NCBI GenBank assembly: GCA_016191285.1
Contig: JACPPA010000022.1
Span: forward strand, 1 to 64,000
Source of the DNA: Gammaproteobacteria bacterium
Lineage (GTDB): Bacteria > Pseudomonadota > Gammaproteobacteria > Ga0077536
DNA: 64,000 bases
Reading direction: 5' to 3'
Shown here: positions 1-10,991 of the stretch, piece after piece
Position numbering within the stretch: position 1 is the stretch's first letter
Layout of the letters: the number at the start of each line of letters is the position of its first letter
Made by a program: the position numbers and the translations under genes
Notes under the pieces: generated by a model
What the model was told of the DNA's origin: nothing
The model's database searches: none
What the model saw: the letters and a program-made list of their open reading frames with translations, nothing else

Positions 1-167
1 TTCCCTGTTTGGGAACAGTAGCACTGACATCAGAATTGCGGGCGCATAGACCGGCCGTTGAGGAGAAGAAAATTGAAGGGGTGGAGACTCCGAGTCCCAC
101 TCGCCTACTTGACACGAGACGGCTAATGGGTGACCCCTTGATCCCATAACTCTAACCCCTTGCTCAG

Positions 168-1091
168 CTACGGCTGCATCCGCTCCATCTGCCGCCACTC
201 CCCCGTCGATCCGTTATTTGGATTCACACTCGGATCGTTCGTTCCTTGAACGTTGTTTTGTTGGTCGATCCAATAGTATTTGTACGTGGTGGGCAGCTCG
301 AGCGCTGGACCGTTGCCATAGGGATTACTATAAGTCTGCACCCCGCCCAAGTTCTCGCGAACCGCGAAGTTCTTGCGATCCTCGCTTAAGTTCCGCGCAT
401 CGGTAACTCCCTGCCAATTCTTTTGCGACCAATCCCGATATTGCCGCGCGGCTTCGGCGTAGGCCGTGGAATTCTGTAAGTTCTGCGCCATGACGCCGCG
501 TGCGCCAAACGCCGCCCCGTTGGTGGCCGAAACCTGCTCGGCCACCTGCGGCAACCACGATGAATACGCGGGCCACTGGCTGGCCTCGGACACCGCCGCC
601 GTCATCGCCATCGTGGCCGTGTCGTAGGCGGGAGCAACGTGCCACTTTGCAATGCCGCGGCAGGGAACGCCGCCCACGCTGTAGCTCACGTCAAATTCAA
701 AGGCCTGCGCGAATCCCGCCGCTGGTGCTGCCGGTCTTGGCGCGCTCAGTTGCAGATTCTCCGGTCGAATCGCCATCAGCTTCTCATAGATAAATTGACC
801 CGGTGGAGTGTTGGGCGGCATGCCGGCATTACCCACCATGATGGTAAGCGCCTTGTTGTCCGGCGCCACCAAGGTCAAGGCAAACTGGCCGTCTTCGCCA
901 ACTCGCCAGCCCGGTGGCAGCGCGTAGGAGAAGGCCTGCCCTTGGCCGATGCGGAGTTCCGCGACCGGCACTGGAGATCCCGCCGCTTGACGAACCACCG
1001 GCTGCACCGGAAATAGATCGTTCGCGGTCGAGCGATGGGGATAGATCAGCAGCGAAAGTAGTGCGGCACCGAACAGTGTGCGTGTTTGCAA
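168..1091 (-). CDS. Secreted protein of unknown function (307 aa)
   Basis: I do not recognise a family. The protein starts at a TTG codon placed 9 nt after a strong GGAGG ribosome binding site. It opens with a basic residue and a hydrophobic core (about residues 6-17) that ends near a small-residue cleavage site around residue 23, which looks like a Sec signal peptide, so export is likely. The middle (about 70-190) looks like a soluble alpha/beta domain. The last 90 residues are rich in Asn, Gln and Tyr. No metal, heme or catalytic motif is visible. It stands alone, with the monooxygenase gene starting further along the same strand. Export is inferred from the N-terminus only. Confidence 0.7.
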   Translation of the reverse strand: MQTRTLFGAALLSLLIYPHRSTANDLFPVQPVVRQAAGSPVPVAELRIGQGQAFSYALPPGWRVGEDGQFALTLVAPDNKALTIMVGNAGMPPNTPPGQFIYEKLMAIRPENLQLSAPRPAAPAAGFAQAFEFDVSYSVGGVPCRGIAKWHVAPAYDTATMAMTAAVSEASQWPAYSSWLPQVAEQVSATNGAAFGARGVMAQNLQNSTAYAEAARQYRDWSQKNWQGVTDARNLSEDRKNFAVRENLGGVQTYSNPYGNGPALELPTTYKYYWIDQQNNVQGTNDPSVNPNNGSTGEWRQMERMQP

Positions 1092-1184
1092 GGCAAGGTT
1101 CCTCCGTATTGGTTAAAGCGTCATTCACCAGCGGGGATCGAGCGGCGTTTGATTATGGGACGCGAACTCAAGTGGGGTCGACCA

Positions 1185-2816
1185 TCAGCGAAACGCGATA
1201 CCCTTATAGTTTTCTTCGGCGACCTGAGTGATCGTGGCGCGAAACTTCGGGGCGCCGCCGTTGTACACGAGATAGCGGACTTTGCCGTGCTCGTGACCCG
1301 CGACGTTGGAGTTGTAGCCCGTGAACCAGCCCTTGGCTTTGCGCATCAGCATGGTGCTGTACATCTTGACCACGTGTTGGGTCCACCGCGCCTCGGCTTC
1401 CGGGGTGGCCTCCATGCGCGTGAAGCCGTGCTTCCGCGTGTACGCGAGCAGTTGGGTTACCCACTCCACACCCACCTCGATTCCGCGGGGGAAGTTGGTC
1501 GATGCTGAACCGCTCTGGGGGCCGGCAACCGTGATGAAGTTAGGGAACCCGCTGATCTGCATGCCGAGGAAAGTGACCGGGCCATCGGCCCATTTGTCGC
1601 GCAAGCGCTGGCCGCCGACACCGCGGATGTCGATGCGATCATAGGAACCCGTGATCGCGTCGAAACCCGTGGCGTACACGATGATGTCGAAGTCGTAGTC
1701 TCGTTTCGACGTGCGGATCCCGGTCGGCGTGATGCGCTCGATGGGCGTTTCCTGGATATCCACCAGGTGAACGTTGTCGCGGTTGTAGGCCTCGTAATAG
1801 CAGGTCTCCAACGGCACCCGCTGGATACCGAAGCCGTGATCTTTCGGGATCAGCTTCTCGGCGATGACGGGGTTTGTTACCCGCTCCCGGATCTTGGCGG
1901 CAATGTACTCGGAGAACTCCGCGTTCGCCGCCTCGTCCATGAAGATTTCACGGAAATTGCTGAGCCAGATCCCGAACCCTGGTTCGCCGTAGAGCCGATC
2001 CCACAGCGCGCGCCGTTCGTCCGCCGTCACCTCGTAGAAGCCACGTCGATCGGGCTCGTGTTCGAAGCCGCCGGGCGTGCGCAAACAGGTTTCGAAGATC
2101 TCATCGTAGCGCGCCCTGATAGCGGCCATCTCCGATGGGGAGATCGGCCCATTATTCAGCGGCGCGCACCAGTTGGGCCGCCGCTGGAACACCGTGAGTT
2201 CGGCCACCTTGTCGGCGATTTCCCCAATTACCTGCACGCCCGTGGCGCCGGTGCCGATCACCGCCACCTTTTTGCCGGCGAGCGCTATGGGTTCGTGTGG
2301 CCAATAATAAGTATGGAACGACGGACCCTTGAAGCTCTCCATCCCCTCAATCCGGGGCAGTGTGGGCGCCGAGAGCAGCCCGAGGCCGGTCACTACGAAT
2401 CGGCACGTCAACTCGCGGCCGTCCTCGAGATGCAGCCGCCACAGGTTGCGGTCCTCGTCGAAATGCGCCGACTCGACCTTGCTGTTGAACTGCATGTGTT
2501 TGCGCAAATCGAATTTATCCGCCACATGATTCAAATAGCGCAGGTTCTCGGGCTGACCCGAGAAGCGCTCTTTCCAATCCCACTCCTGCAACAGTTCCTT
2601 CGAGAACGAGAAGCCGTAGGTATAGGACTCGGAATCGAACCGGCAACCTGGGTAACGATTCCGGTACCAAGTTCCGCCGAGGCCACCAGCGGCCTCGAGC
2701 ACCGTGGTGTGAAAACCGAGTTCAACCAATCGATACAGTTGGTAGATGCCAGCCACCCCGGCACCGATGATGATCACCTCGTACTGCGGGCTCGCTGCTG
2801 TCGTTTGTTTATTCAT
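1185..2816 (-). CDS. Flavin-containing Baeyer-Villiger-type monooxygenase
   Basis: This 543-residue enzyme belongs to the class B flavin monooxygenases, which use FAD and NADPH to insert oxygen next to a ketone or to oxidise a heteroatom. The FAD dinucleotide motif GAGVAG lies at residues 18-23, the NADPH motif GTGATG at 188-193, and between them sits FKGPSFHTYYWP at 162-173. That stretch fits the Baeyer-Villiger fingerprint FxGxxxHxxxWP exactly. The length matches cyclohexanone/phenylacetone monooxygenases. It appears to be a single-gene unit; the convincing start is the ATG just before the GAG-rich upstream gap. The substrate cannot be told from sequence. A steroid, cyclic ketone or aryl ketone is typical of the family. 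Confidence 0.92.
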   Translation of the reverse strand: MNKQTTAASPQYEVIIIGAGVAGIYQLYRLVELGFHTTVLEAAGGLGGTWYRNRYPGCRFDSESYTYGFSFSKELLQEWDWKERFSGQPENLRYLNHVADKFDLRKHMQFNSKVESAHFDEDRNLWRLHLEDGRELTCRFVVTGLGLLSAPTLPRIEGMESFKGPSFHTYYWPHEPIALAGKKVAVIGTGATGVQVIGEIADKVAELTVFQRRPNWCAPLNNGPISPSEMAAIRARYDEIFETCLRTPGGFEHEPDRRGFYEVTADERRALWDRLYGEPGFGIWLSNFREIFMDEAANAEFSEYIAAKIRERVTNPVIAEKLIPKDHGFGIQRVPLETCYYEAYNRDNVHLVDIQETPIERITPTGIRTSKRDYDFDIIVYATGFDAITGSYDRIDIRGVGGQRLRDKWADGPVTFLGMQISGFPNFITVAGPQSGSASTNFPRGIEVGVEWVTQLLAYTRKHGFTRMEATPEAEARWTQHVVKMYSTMLMRKAKGWFTGYNSNVAGHEHGKVRYLVYNGGAPKFRATITQVAEENYKGIAFR

Positions 2817-2999
2817 TTGCTAATCATCCGTCGACGGCACGTTCCCGCCGTGTCGAGCGCACCTTAGCGCGGCTCGGCGTTAACGAGCGCCATGAAAAAA
2901 TGTCGATTCAAGCGGGCGGCACGAAGGGCTACCCTTAGCACTTGACGCTAACACAGCCCTGGATGCCCGGCAAATTTCGCCGAGGTACCTGGTGCCGGT

Positions 3000-3692
3000 C
3001 TACAGCAAGAAGCGGTAACCGACTCCGGCCTCTGTGATGAAGTGCGCGGGCCGTGCGGGATCCCGTTCAAGCTTTTTCCGCAGATTTCCCATATAGACCC
3101 GTAAGTAGTGTCCACTCTCGACATGCGAAGGGCCCCATATCTCTCGCAATAACTGCCCCTGTGTGAGCACCTTATCGGCATGCGATAAGAAGTAGGTTAG
3201 AAGACGGTATTCAATCGGCGTTAAATGAACCCGCTCTCCTGTTCGGCAGACGATGCGTTTGGTCAGGTCGACTGAAACCTCGCCAAATTTCTGGGTCGAA
3301 GCGCCGTCGGTCGCGCCTCGATCACGACGCCGTAGTTGGGCACGCACGCGCGCCAGCAACTCCCCAGCGCCGAACGGCTTTGTTAGGTAATCATCCGCGC
3401 CGGCATCCAGAGCCATGATTTTTTCGCATTCCGCTAGGCGCGCGGAAAGCACTATCACTGGTATCTCGGACCAGCTTCGCAAGTCGCGGATCAGGTCTAC
3501 CCCGTCGCCATCCGGTAAACCAAGGTCAAGCACCATCAGATCGGGCTTTCGCGTGCCAGCCTCAATCAGGCCCCGTCGGATGCTGTCCGCCTCGAAGACG
3601 TGGCACCGTTCAGCAGTCAACGCCATGACGACGAAGCGGCGTATCTGCGGGTCATCTTCAACCACGATAATTACTGGAGCGGGCTCACTCAT
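3000..3692 (-). CDS. kdpE: KdpE, potassium-responsive response regulator
   Basis: KdpE is the OmpR/PhoB-type regulator that switches on the kdp operon when potassium is scarce. The receiver domain fills residues 1-120, with the acidic pocket VEDD at 11-14 and the phospho-acceptor Asp56 in MVLDLGLPDGDG. The winged-helix DNA-binding domain occupies about 130-228 (LTPIEYRLLTYFLSH, then a C-terminal GVGYRF wing). The length of 230 residues is normal. Its start overlaps the end of kdpD by 4 nt (ATGA), so the two are translationally coupled and made in a fixed ratio. It is the last gene of the operon. Confidence 0.97.
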   Translation of the reverse strand: MSEPAPVIIVVEDDPQIRRFVVMALTAERCHVFEADSIRRGLIEAGTRKPDLMVLDLGLPDGDGVDLIRDLRSWSEIPVIVLSARLAECEKIMALDAGADDYLTKPFGAGELLARVRAQLRRRDRGATDGASTQKFGEVSVDLTKRIVCRTGERVHLTPIEYRLLTYFLSHADKVLTQGQLLREIWGPSHVESGHYLRVYMGNLRKKLERDPARPAHFITEAGVGYRFLL

Positions 3693-6412
3693 TTCGCGGC
3701 AACCTCCAGTTCCGTCGCACTCTCAATCTCGTCAAGCGACGGTGGTGCACCAAGCGGCAGAGTGAACACAAACCGGGCGCCATCACCATCGCCCTTCCCG
3801 GCCCAAATTCTTCCGCGGTGAACATCGATTATCGCCTTGCAGATAGCTAATCCCAGTCCGACGCCGGGAATGGCGCTTTCTTTTTGTCCGCGCGTGAATT
3901 TTCGAAAGATTTCTTCTTCCTCACCCGGTCGAAGTCCGGGGCCGTTGTCTTCGACCGTTATTTCGACTACATCGCTTTTTGGCGTCGCGGCGATCATGAT
4001 GCGGCTACCGGCAGGCGTGTATTTCGCTGCATTCTCGATCAGGTTGCACAACACGCGCTCGATCAACACGGCATCAAATTCAAGCAGCGGGAGATCAGGC
4101 GCCAGCTTCACGTCGACGGTATGTTTGCCAAGTACGGACGCGGAAGAATTGAGCGCACTGCCGACCACTTCCTCGAGTGACTGCCACTGGCGGTTGAGCT
4201 TGACCTCTCGTGCCTGCAGCCGTGCCATGTCGAGCAAATTGTTCACCAATGCGTTCATGCGCAGCGCACCTTCGCGTATAGCAGCCGCAATTTCCTTCTG
4301 CTTGTCAGACAGGATTGGTGGCACCAGTGACAACGATTCGGCCAATCCGACCAACGCCGTGATCGGTGTGCGCAAGTCATGCGAGAGCGCCGACAGCAGA
4401 GAATTGCGCAGACGCTCGGATTCCATCTGCACCGTGGTCGATTGCGCCACCTCAACGTAGTGCACACGCTCCAAGGCAATGGCGATTAAGCGAGCGAACG
4501 TATCCAAGAGCCGCCTTTGTTCAGGGATCAATAGCCGGCCGGTGTTGCGCAATTCCAGCGCAAGTACGCCTCTGACGCGCATCGGCGCCTTCAGCGGCAA
4601 ATAAAGAATCGGGCTCCCCGGCAAGGTGTCGGTTCCCTGACCTGCCGCCTCAGTGTGATCGAAGGCCCACTGGGCGATACCCAGATCGGTGACCGGCGCG
4701 CCTTTGACGGGGTTAATATTGGGGGCTTGCAGCCGATCCTTTTCGTCCGTGAGCAGGATCACCGCCTTGGCGCCAAAACCGATCGCGACGAAACGATCGC
4801 AGATCTCCGCAATCTGTTCCGGCATTAGCGCGCCAGACAGGTCGCGCGCCATTTCGTAGAGGGCGTGGACCCGGCCTTCGCGCTGAGTCGCGACACGCGC
4901 CTGATAACGCAGTCCCGCCGTCAACTGTCCGATCGCGAGACCCACCACCAGCATCACCGCGAAGGTCAGCAAGTACTGCACATCGCTCACCGCGAACGAT
5001 AGCCGCGGCGGGACGAAAAAGTAATCGAAGGCTCCAACGCTGACCACGGAGGCCAGCACCGCCGGACCTCGTCCGTAGCGGAGTGCCGCCACCACGACGG
5101 CCAGCAGAAACAGCATCACGATGTTGGCGAGATCGAGGAAGTCGCGCAGCGGCATCGCGATTAACGCCATCGCCGCGCAGACGGCCACGCTCTTGGCGTA
5201 GGCAGGCCAGGGTGTTTTCAATCGGTCGCGTAAATCGTCGGCCAGACTTATTGGAGGGGCACGATTTTCGCTGCTCGCTTCGCGCCCGATTTGGATCACG
5301 TCAAGATCGGGCGCAAGCCGGCCCGTGCGGTCGACGAATGTTCGCCGCCACGGCTTCCATGAAGGTGTATTTCCGCGACCCAACACCAGCTTGGACAAAT
5401 TGTGGCTGCGAGCGTAATCAACCGCGATTGCCGCAGCATCGCCGCCCGCCAGTGCCGCTGTTTCCGCACCCATGTCTTCAGCAGTCTTGAGCACTTTTAA
5501 AATGCTTTGCCGTTTTTTGTCGGGCAATCGTTGCAGTGCCGGCGTCTCGATGTAGACCGCATGCCACTGCACGTCAAAGCGCGCCGCCATGCGTGCGGCC
5601 GCACGCACGATCCGGTCGCCATCGTCGCCAGGGCCGATGCAGGCGAGCATGGATTCCCGCGTCTGCCACACCTTCACCACGGACCGGTCGCGGCGGTATT
5701 CAAGCATCTGGCTGTCCACGCGATCCGCCGTGCGCCGCAGCGCCAGTTCGCGTAACGCGATTAGATTGCCTTTGCGGAAGAAGTTGTTTATCGCACGCTC
5801 GGCCTGTTGCTCGAGATAAACCTTGCCTTCTTTAAGTCGTTGCAGCAGTTCATCCGGCGGCAAATCGACCAGCACCACTTCGTCGGCCGCGTCAAACACC
5901 TTGTCCGGTACCGTCTCCCAGACGCGCACGCCGGTGATACCACCGACGACATCATTCAAAGTTTCCAGATGCTGCACATTCATCGTGCTGTAGACATCGA
6001 TTCCGGCCGCCAACAATTCCTCAACGTCCTGCCAGCGCTTGGGGTGACGCGAGCTGGACGCATTGGAATGAGCCAGCTCATCGACCAAGATCAGTGCTGG
6101 CTTACGCGCCAGCGAAGCATCGAGATCGAATTCGCGCAAAGTTCGATCTCGGTACGGGATCTCGCGTAACGGTAAGCGCTCCAAACCCTGCGCCATTGCT
6201 TCGGTCTCGGTCCGGCCGTGGGTCTCGACTACGCCGATCACCACATCGATTGCGTGCTTACGCAAGTGCTGCCCCGCCGACAGCATTGCATAGGTTTTGC
6301 CGACACCGGCCGACGCGCCGAAGAAGATTTTCAGTTTGCCCCGACGGGCGCGCGCTTCATCCTCATTGATGCGATCTAGAAGCTGGTCAGGATCGGGACG
6401 TTGATCGGTCAT
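3689..6412 (-). CDS. kdpD: KdpD, osmosensitive potassium sensor histidine kinase
   Basis: KdpD senses potassium and phosphorylates KdpE from the inner membrane. Domains in order: the cytoplasmic KdpD domain with Walker A GASAGVGKT (32-40), a universal-stress-protein-like domain (about 255-370), four closely spaced transmembrane helices (about 400-500), a GAF domain (about 520-650), HisKA with the phosphorylated His678 in SHDLRTP, and HATPase with N box NLIENAAKY and G boxes DNGPG and GVGLGLAI. The length of 907 is typical (E. coli about 894). It lies 21 nt after kdpC and overlaps kdpE by 4 nt. Confidence 0.97.
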   Translation of the reverse strand: MTDQRPDPDQLLDRINEDEARARRGKLKIFFGASAGVGKTYAMLSAGQHLRKHAIDVVIGVVETHGRTETEAMAQGLERLPLREIPYRDRTLREFDLDASLARKPALILVDELAHSNASSSRHPKRWQDVEELLAAGIDVYSTMNVQHLETLNDVVGGITGVRVWETVPDKVFDAADEVVLVDLPPDELLQRLKEGKVYLEQQAERAINNFFRKGNLIALRELALRRTADRVDSQMLEYRRDRSVVKVWQTRESMLACIGPGDDGDRIVRAAARMAARFDVQWHAVYIETPALQRLPDKKRQSILKVLKTAEDMGAETAALAGGDAAAIAVDYARSHNLSKLVLGRGNTPSWKPWRRTFVDRTGRLAPDLDVIQIGREASSENRAPPISLADDLRDRLKTPWPAYAKSVAVCAAMALIAMPLRDFLDLANIVMLFLLAVVVAALRYGRGPAVLASVVSVGAFDYFFVPPRLSFAVSDVQYLLTFAVMLVVGLAIGQLTAGLRYQARVATQREGRVHALYEMARDLSGALMPEQIAEICDRFVAIGFGAKAVILLTDEKDRLQAPNINPVKGAPVTDLGIAQWAFDHTEAAGQGTDTLPGSPILYLPLKAPMRVRGVLALELRNTGRLLIPEQRRLLDTFARLIAIALERVHYVEVAQSTTVQMESERLRNSLLSALSHDLRTPITALVGLAESLSLVPPILSDKQKEIAAAIREGALRMNALVNNLLDMARLQAREVKLNRQWQSLEEVVGSALNSSASVLGKHTVDVKLAPDLPLLEFDAVLIERVLCNLIENAAKYTPAGSRIMIAATPKSDVVEITVEDNGPGLRPGEEEEIFRKFTRGQKESAIPGVGLGLAICKAIIDVHRGRIWAGKGDGDGARFVFTLPLGAPPSLDEIESATELEVAAK

Positions 6413-6433
6413 TTGGTGTTACATGAGCTCATG

Positions 6434-7015
6434 TTACTTGGCCACCAGCGCGTCAAGGGCCAGATTCAGTCCGAGCACGTTGACTCGCGGCTCGCCGAAC
6501 GCCCCCCATTGGCGACCTTCCGTGTTGGCGGCGACCAATGCCTTGAGACGCTCGGCGGGGATGCTGCGCGCCGTGGCGATACGCAGCAATTGATAGTCGG
6601 CTGCTGCAGGGCTGATGTGCGGATCGAGCCCACTGCCCGAGGCGGTAACCAGGTCTGCCGGAATCGGCAGCATGTTATTCGGATCGGCCGCCTTGAGGGC
6701 ATCAATACGACCCTTCACGGCGTCGATGAGCGCTGGGTTAAGCGGACCGAGATTGGACCCGCTCGATGCGCCGGCGTTATAGGGATAACGGCCCGTTGCC
6801 GACAGGCGGCCCCAGAAATACTTGGGGCCGCTGAAGTTCTGTCCGATCAGCGTCGATCCGACCGGCTTGCCGTGTTGGATGATCAGGCTGCCCGCGGCCT
6901 GATCGGGGAATACCGCCTTGCCGATGCCGGTAACGAGCAGCGGATAGGCAAATCCCGTAATCAGCGAAAGCAGGATGAACAGCGAAATAGCGGGTCTCAA
7001 AAGCGTCTTCATCAC
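6434..7015 (-). CDS. kdpC: KdpC, potassium-transporting ATPase subunit C
   Basis: KdpC is the small periplasmic chaperone-like subunit of the KdpFABC potassium pump; it sits next to KdpA and stabilises the complex. The 193-residue protein has one N-terminal transmembrane helix (about residues 7-29) followed by a soluble periplasmic domain with the family motifs [10 protein letters not shown] and [13 protein letters not shown]-type text (here [13 protein letters not shown]). The C-terminal part carries [15 protein letters not shown], the usual ending of the family. It starts 7 nt after the kdpB stop, so it belongs to the same transcript. Confidence 0.97.
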   Translation of the reverse strand: MMKTLLRPAISLFILLSLITGFAYPLLVTGIGKAVFPDQAAGSLIIQHGKPVGSTLIGQNFSGPKYFWGRLSATGRYPYNAGASSGSNLGPLNPALIDAVKGRIDALKAADPNNMLPIPADLVTASGSGLDPHISPAAADYQLLRIATARSIPAERLKALVAANTEGRQWGAFGEPRVNVLGLNLALDALVAK

Positions 7016-7022
7016 ATTCTCC

Positions 7023-9089
7023 TCAAGTCAGTCCAGCGATCACGAGCAATAGATCGATAAGCTTGATGCCGATGAACGGCACGATGAGGCCGCCCAGCCC
7101 ATACACCACCAGATTGCGCCGCAGCAGTGGGGCCGCGCCTAGCGGGCGATATTTGACCCCCTTCAAGGCCAGCGGAATCAGCACCACAATGATCAATGCG
7201 TTGAAAATCACTGCTGACAATACCGCGGACGACGGTGTCGCCAACTGCATGACATTTAGAGCGCCGAGTAGCGGATACGTGGTGACGAAGGCCGCGGGAA
7301 TGATCGCGAAATACTTGGCGACATCGTTAGCGATACTGAACGTGGTCAGCGCGCCGCGCGTCATCAGCATCTGCTTGCCGGTCTCGACGATCTCGATCAG
7401 CTTGGTCGGATTAGAGTCAAGATCGACCATGTTGCCGGCTTCCTTCGCCGCCTGCGTGCCGCTGTTCATGGCCACCGCAACGTCAGCCTGGGCCAGCGCC
7501 GGCGCATCGTTGGTGCCGTCACCCGTCATCGCCACCAGCTTGCCTTCGGCTTGGTGCTGCCGAATCAGCGCTAGCTTAGCTTCCGGTGTTGCTTCAGCGA
7601 GGAAGTCGTCGACGCCGGCCTCGGCCGCGATCGCCGCGGCGGTAAGGCGGTTATCGCCGGTAATCATTACCGTCTTGATGCCCATGCGGCGAAGTTCAGC
7701 AAAGCGTTCCTTGATACCGCCCTTGACGATGTCCTTCAGTTCGATCACACCGAGTACCTTGGCGCCGTCGGCGACGGCGAGCGGCGTGCTGCCGCGACGT
7801 GCTACGTCATCAACAATGCGCAGCAACGATTCCGGGAAGGTGCCGCCGAAGGCTTCGACATGCCGGCGAATCGCATCTGCCGCGCCCTTGCGGATCTGGC
7901 GCTCGTCGAGGTTTACGCCGCTCATGCGTGTATGGGCGCTGAAGTGCACAAAGGTCGCGCCGAGTGCTTTGATGTCGCGCTCGCGCAGCTTGAAACGCTC
8001 TTTGGTCAAGATCACGATGCTACGGCCTTCCGGAGTTTCGTCGGCGAGCGAAGCGAGTTGCGCGGCATCGGCGAGTTCCGCTTCGGTCACACCCGGCGCG
8101 GGAATAAACGTCGACGCCTGACGATTGCCCAACGTGATCGTGCCGGTCTTGTCGAGTAGCAGCACATCGACGTCGCCCGCCGCTTCGACGGCGCGGCCGG
8201 AGGTTGCAATCACATTGGCCTGCATCATGCGGCTCATGCCGGCCACACCGATGGCTGAGAGGAGTCCGCCGATGGTCGTAGGAATAAGGCATACGAGCAA
8301 CGCGATAAGCACCGTGATGGTGATAGGCGTCCCCGCGTTCGCCGTGCTCACGCTGAAAATGGAAAACGGCAGCAGCGTCACGGTGACGCCGAGAAAAACG
8401 ATGGTGAGCGCGATGAGCAGGATGGTGAGCGCGATTTCATTGGGAGTCTTCTGACGTTTCGCACTCTCCACCATCGCGATCATGCGATCGATGAAGGCTT
8501 CGCCGGGATTGACCGTGACGCGCATCACGATCCAGTCCGACAGGACGCGTGTGCCGCCGGTGACGGCGCAGAAATCGCCGCCCGATTCACGGATCACCGG
8601 CGCGGATTCGCCGGTGATCGCGCTCTCATCGACCGACGCGACGCCTTCGATCACTTCGCCGTCGGCGGGAATGGTGTCACCCGCCGACACCAGCAGCGCA
8701 TCGCCGCGGCGCAGTTCGGTCGCTTGCACGGTGTCGAACTCCGCATCGAATTTCGGCTCTTTTAGCTTCTTCGCTGAGGCGGCTTGTTTTAACCCACGCA
8801 GCGACGCGGCTTGCGCCTTGCTGCGGCCTTCGGCCAGCGCCTCGGCGAAGTTGGCGAACAACACGGTGAACCACAGCCACAGCATGATGGCGAGAACGAA
8901 CCCCGCCGGCGCTTCACCCTGGCCCGTGAGGGCTTGCAACCAGAGCACCGTGGTCAGGATGCTGCCGACGTACACCACGAACATCACCGGGTTGCGCCAC
9001 TGCAGGCGCGGGTCGAGTTTCTTGAAAGAGTCGACGATCGCCGGCTTGACCAGCGCCGGATCGAACATTGTCAGAGTTTTTTGTGTCAT
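7023..9089 (-). CDS. kdpB: KdpB, potassium-transporting P-type ATPase catalytic subunit
   Basis: KdpB is the ATP-hydrolysing subunit of the Kdp pump in the inner membrane. The phosphorylation motif DKTGT puts the phospho-acceptor at Asp313. The actuator loop TGES is at 159-162, whose serine corresponds to the inhibitory Ser162 of E. coli KdpB. The hinge [16 protein letters not shown] is present in the C-terminal half, followed by the final transmembrane helices. The length of 688 matches the family (E. coli 682). The gene lies 10 nt after kdpA and 7 nt before kdpC. Confidence 0.98.
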   Translation of the reverse strand: MTQKTLTMFDPALVKPAIVDSFKKLDPRLQWRNPVMFVVYVGSILTTVLWLQALTGQGEAPAGFVLAIMLWLWFTVLFANFAEALAEGRSKAQAASLRGLKQAASAKKLKEPKFDAEFDTVQATELRRGDALLVSAGDTIPADGEVIEGVASVDESAITGESAPVIRESGGDFCAVTGGTRVLSDWIVMRVTVNPGEAFIDRMIAMVESAKRQKTPNEIALTILLIALTIVFLGVTVTLLPFSIFSVSTANAGTPITITVLIALLVCLIPTTIGGLLSAIGVAGMSRMMQANVIATSGRAVEAAGDVDVLLLDKTGTITLGNRQASTFIPAPGVTEAELADAAQLASLADETPEGRSIVILTKERFKLRERDIKALGATFVHFSAHTRMSGVNLDERQIRKGAADAIRRHVEAFGGTFPESLLRIVDDVARRGSTPLAVADGAKVLGVIELKDIVKGGIKERFAELRRMGIKTVMITGDNRLTAAAIAAEAGVDDFLAEATPEAKLALIRQHQAEGKLVAMTGDGTNDAPALAQADVAVAMNSGTQAAKEAGNMVDLDSNPTKLIEIVETGKQMLMTRGALTTFSIANDVAKYFAIIPAAFVTTYPLLGALNVMQLATPSSAVLSAVIFNALIIVVLIPLALKGVKYRPLGAAPLLRRNLVVYGLGGLIVPFIGIKLIDLLLVIAGLT

Positions 9090-9099
9090 GGCCTCTTCC

Positions 9100-10902
9100 T
9101 TAGTGCCAGAGCATCAACTGTTCGACGACCGGTCCGAGCGCCAGGGCGGGAACGTAGTTCAAGGCGCCGACCAGTACCACGGTGCCGATCAACAGCATCA
9201 CGAACAGCGGGCCGTGGGTCGGCATGGTGCCCGCCGTCACCGCGATGCGTTTCTTCGCCGCCAGCGAACCGGCGATGGCCAGCACCGGTACGATCACGCC
9301 AAAGCGGCCGAACCACATCGCGATGCCGAGCATCACGTTGTAGAAGGGCGTGTTGGTGCCGAGACCGGCAAAGGCGCTGCCGTTGTTGTTGGCCGCTGAG
9401 GTAAAGGCGTAGAGCACCTCGGAGAAGCCGTGGGCCCCGGGGTTGTAGAGGGTGGCGCGGCCATCGACGGCCATTACCGCAATGGCGGTGCCGGCCAGCG
9501 CCAGCAGCGGCGTGACGAGGATCGCGATCGACACCATTTTCATATCGAAGGCTTCGATCTTCTTGCCGATGTATTCCGGCGTGCGGCCGATCATCAGGCC
9601 GGCGATGAACACCGCCATCACGGCAAATACCAGCATACCGTAGAGCCCGCTGCCAACGCCGCCGAACACCACTTCGCCGAGCATCATGTTCCACAGCGGC
9701 ACCAAGCCGCCCAGTGGGGTAAAAGAGTCGTGCATGCCATTCACCGCGCCGCAGGAAGCAAGCGTGGTGATGGTCGCGAACAATCCGGAATCGGCGATGC
9801 CGAAGCGCGTTTCCTTGCCTTCCATATTACCGCCTGCCTGCAAGGCGGTAAGGGACTGATCAACGCCGAGTTTGCCAATCAAAGGATTGCCCTGTTGCTC
9901 GAAATACATCGCGGCCACAGCCATCACGGCGAACATCAACGTCATCGTGGCCAGCAGCGCCCAACCTTGCCGCTCGTCGCCGACCATGCGGCCGAAGGTG
10001 AGGCACAGCGCACCAGGGATCAGGAAAATCGACAGCATTTGGACGAAGTTCGAAAGCGGCGTCGGGTTCTCGTAGGGATGTGCCGAGTTGGCATTCAGAA
10101 AACCGCCGCCATTGGTGCCGAGCATTTTGATGGCTTCCTGTGAAGCAATCGGGCCCATCGGTAAAGTCTGGATCGGTGTCGTCGCGGCTCCGGTAATTGC
10201 GTTGCCCTTGTCGTCCTTGAGCGGCTGACCGGCGGCATCGAGGTTAGGCGTCGAATAGTTCGTCACTTCGACGGTAGTCACCGCCTTGTAAGCGTCGAAG
10301 TTCTGGATCACGCCCTGGCCAATAAGGAACACTGCATAGACCAGCGACATCGGCAGCAGCACATAGAGCGTGATGCGCGTGAGATCGACCCAAGCATTGC
10401 CGATGGTCTTGGCCGTGTGACGCGCGAAACCACGGATCAGGGCGATGGCGACGGCGATGCCGGTGGCCGCCGAGAAGAAGTTCTGCACTGCCAAGCCGAG
10501 CATCTGCGTCAGGTAGCTCATGGTCGATTCACCGCCATAGCCCTGCCAGTTGGTGTTGGTGACAAAGCTGATGGCGGTGTTGAACGAAGAATCCGCGCTG
10601 ACATTGGTCATTGCCTGGGGATTGAGCGGCAGCGCGAGTTGCAGCCTTTGCAGCGCATAGACTGCCAGGGCGCCGAGCAGGTTGAACAGCAGGATGGCCA
10701 GTGCATAGGGCAACCAGCCCATTTCTTCGTTCTTGCGTACGCCGCCGATACGGTAAATGACGTTCTCGATCGGGCTACCCAGGCGCAACGCCAGCGTCGA
10801 GCGACCTTCCACGATAGCCGCCAGGTAGGCGCCGACCGGTTTGACCAGCGCCAGCAGCACGACGAGATAAATCCCTAACAGGAGCCATGCATGAGGAGGC
10901 AT
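9100..10902 (-). CDS. kdpA: KdpA, potassium-binding channel-like subunit
   Basis: KdpA is the membrane subunit that binds and passes potassium; it is related to Trk/Ktr channels and has four pseudo-repeated selectivity-filter regions. Visible filter loops are [11 protein letters not shown] (about 115-125), [11 protein letters not shown] (about 263-273), [16 protein letters not shown] and [11 protein letters not shown]. The length of about 600 residues is slightly longer than the E. coli protein (557). The ATG at 10902 is the best start because it overlaps the kdpF stop in the sequence TGATG, a classic translational coupling. A GTG one codon upstream is possible but less likely. Confidence 0.97.
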   Translation of the reverse strand: MPPHAWLLLGIYLVVLLALVKPVGAYLAAIVEGRSTLALRLGSPIENVIYRIGGVRKNEEMGWLPYALAILLFNLLGALAVYALQRLQLALPLNPQAMTNVSADSSFNTAISFVTNTNWQGYGGESTMSYLTQMLGLAVQNFFSAATGIAVAIALIRGFARHTAKTIGNAWVDLTRITLYVLLPMSLVYAVFLIGQGVIQNFDAYKAVTTVEVTNYSTPNLDAAGQPLKDDKGNAITGAATTPIQTLPMGPIASQEAIKMLGTNGGGFLNANSAHPYENPTPLSNFVQMLSIFLIPGALCLTFGRMVGDERQGWALLATMTLMFAVMAVAAMYFEQQGNPLIGKLGVDQSLTALQAGGNMEGKETRFGIADSGLFATITTLASCGAVNGMHDSFTPLGGLVPLWNMMLGEVVFGGVGSGLYGMLVFAVMAVFIAGLMIGRTPEYIGKKIEAFDMKMVSIAILVTPLLALAGTAIAVMAVDGRATLYNPGAHGFSEVLYAFTSAANNNGSAFAGLGTNTPFYNVMLGIAMWFGRFGVIVPVLAIAGSLAAKKRIAVTAGTMPTHGPLFVMLLIGTVVLVGALNYVPALALGPVVEQLMLWH

Positions 10903-10991
10903 CACAAATCCTCCGCGTTGATCAACGCAACGACGAGATAGACCAGAACGCCTCCCGCCACCACTCCGCCGAGAACATAGAGCCAGATCAT
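10902..10991 (-). CDS. kdpF: KdpF, small stabilising subunit of the Kdp ATPase
   Basis: This 29-residue single-helix peptide begins [14 protein letters not shown] and ends ALINAEDL, the recognisable KdpF pattern (a hydrophobic helix, then ALI.PE.F-like text). KdpF inserts in the inner membrane and stabilises the KdpABC complex. Its stop codon overlaps the kdpA start (TGATG), and its own start overlaps the stop of a preceding 30-codon ORF (ATGA), so all three appear translationally coupled. It is short enough that automated gene callers often miss it. Confidence 0.93.
   Translation of the reverse strand: MIWLYVLGGVVAGGVLVYLVVALINAEDL

Noticed and set aside
1767-2867. 366-codon frame on the plus strand opposite the monooxygenase gene
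   Set aside because: It lies wholly antisense to a gene with clear motifs and shows no ribosome site or recognisable protein text. Long antisense frames are expected at this G+C content.
7063-8121. 352-codon plus-strand frame opposite kdpB
   Set aside because: It is Ser/Ala/Arg-rich, has no motif, and mirrors a conserved gene; it is a shadow.
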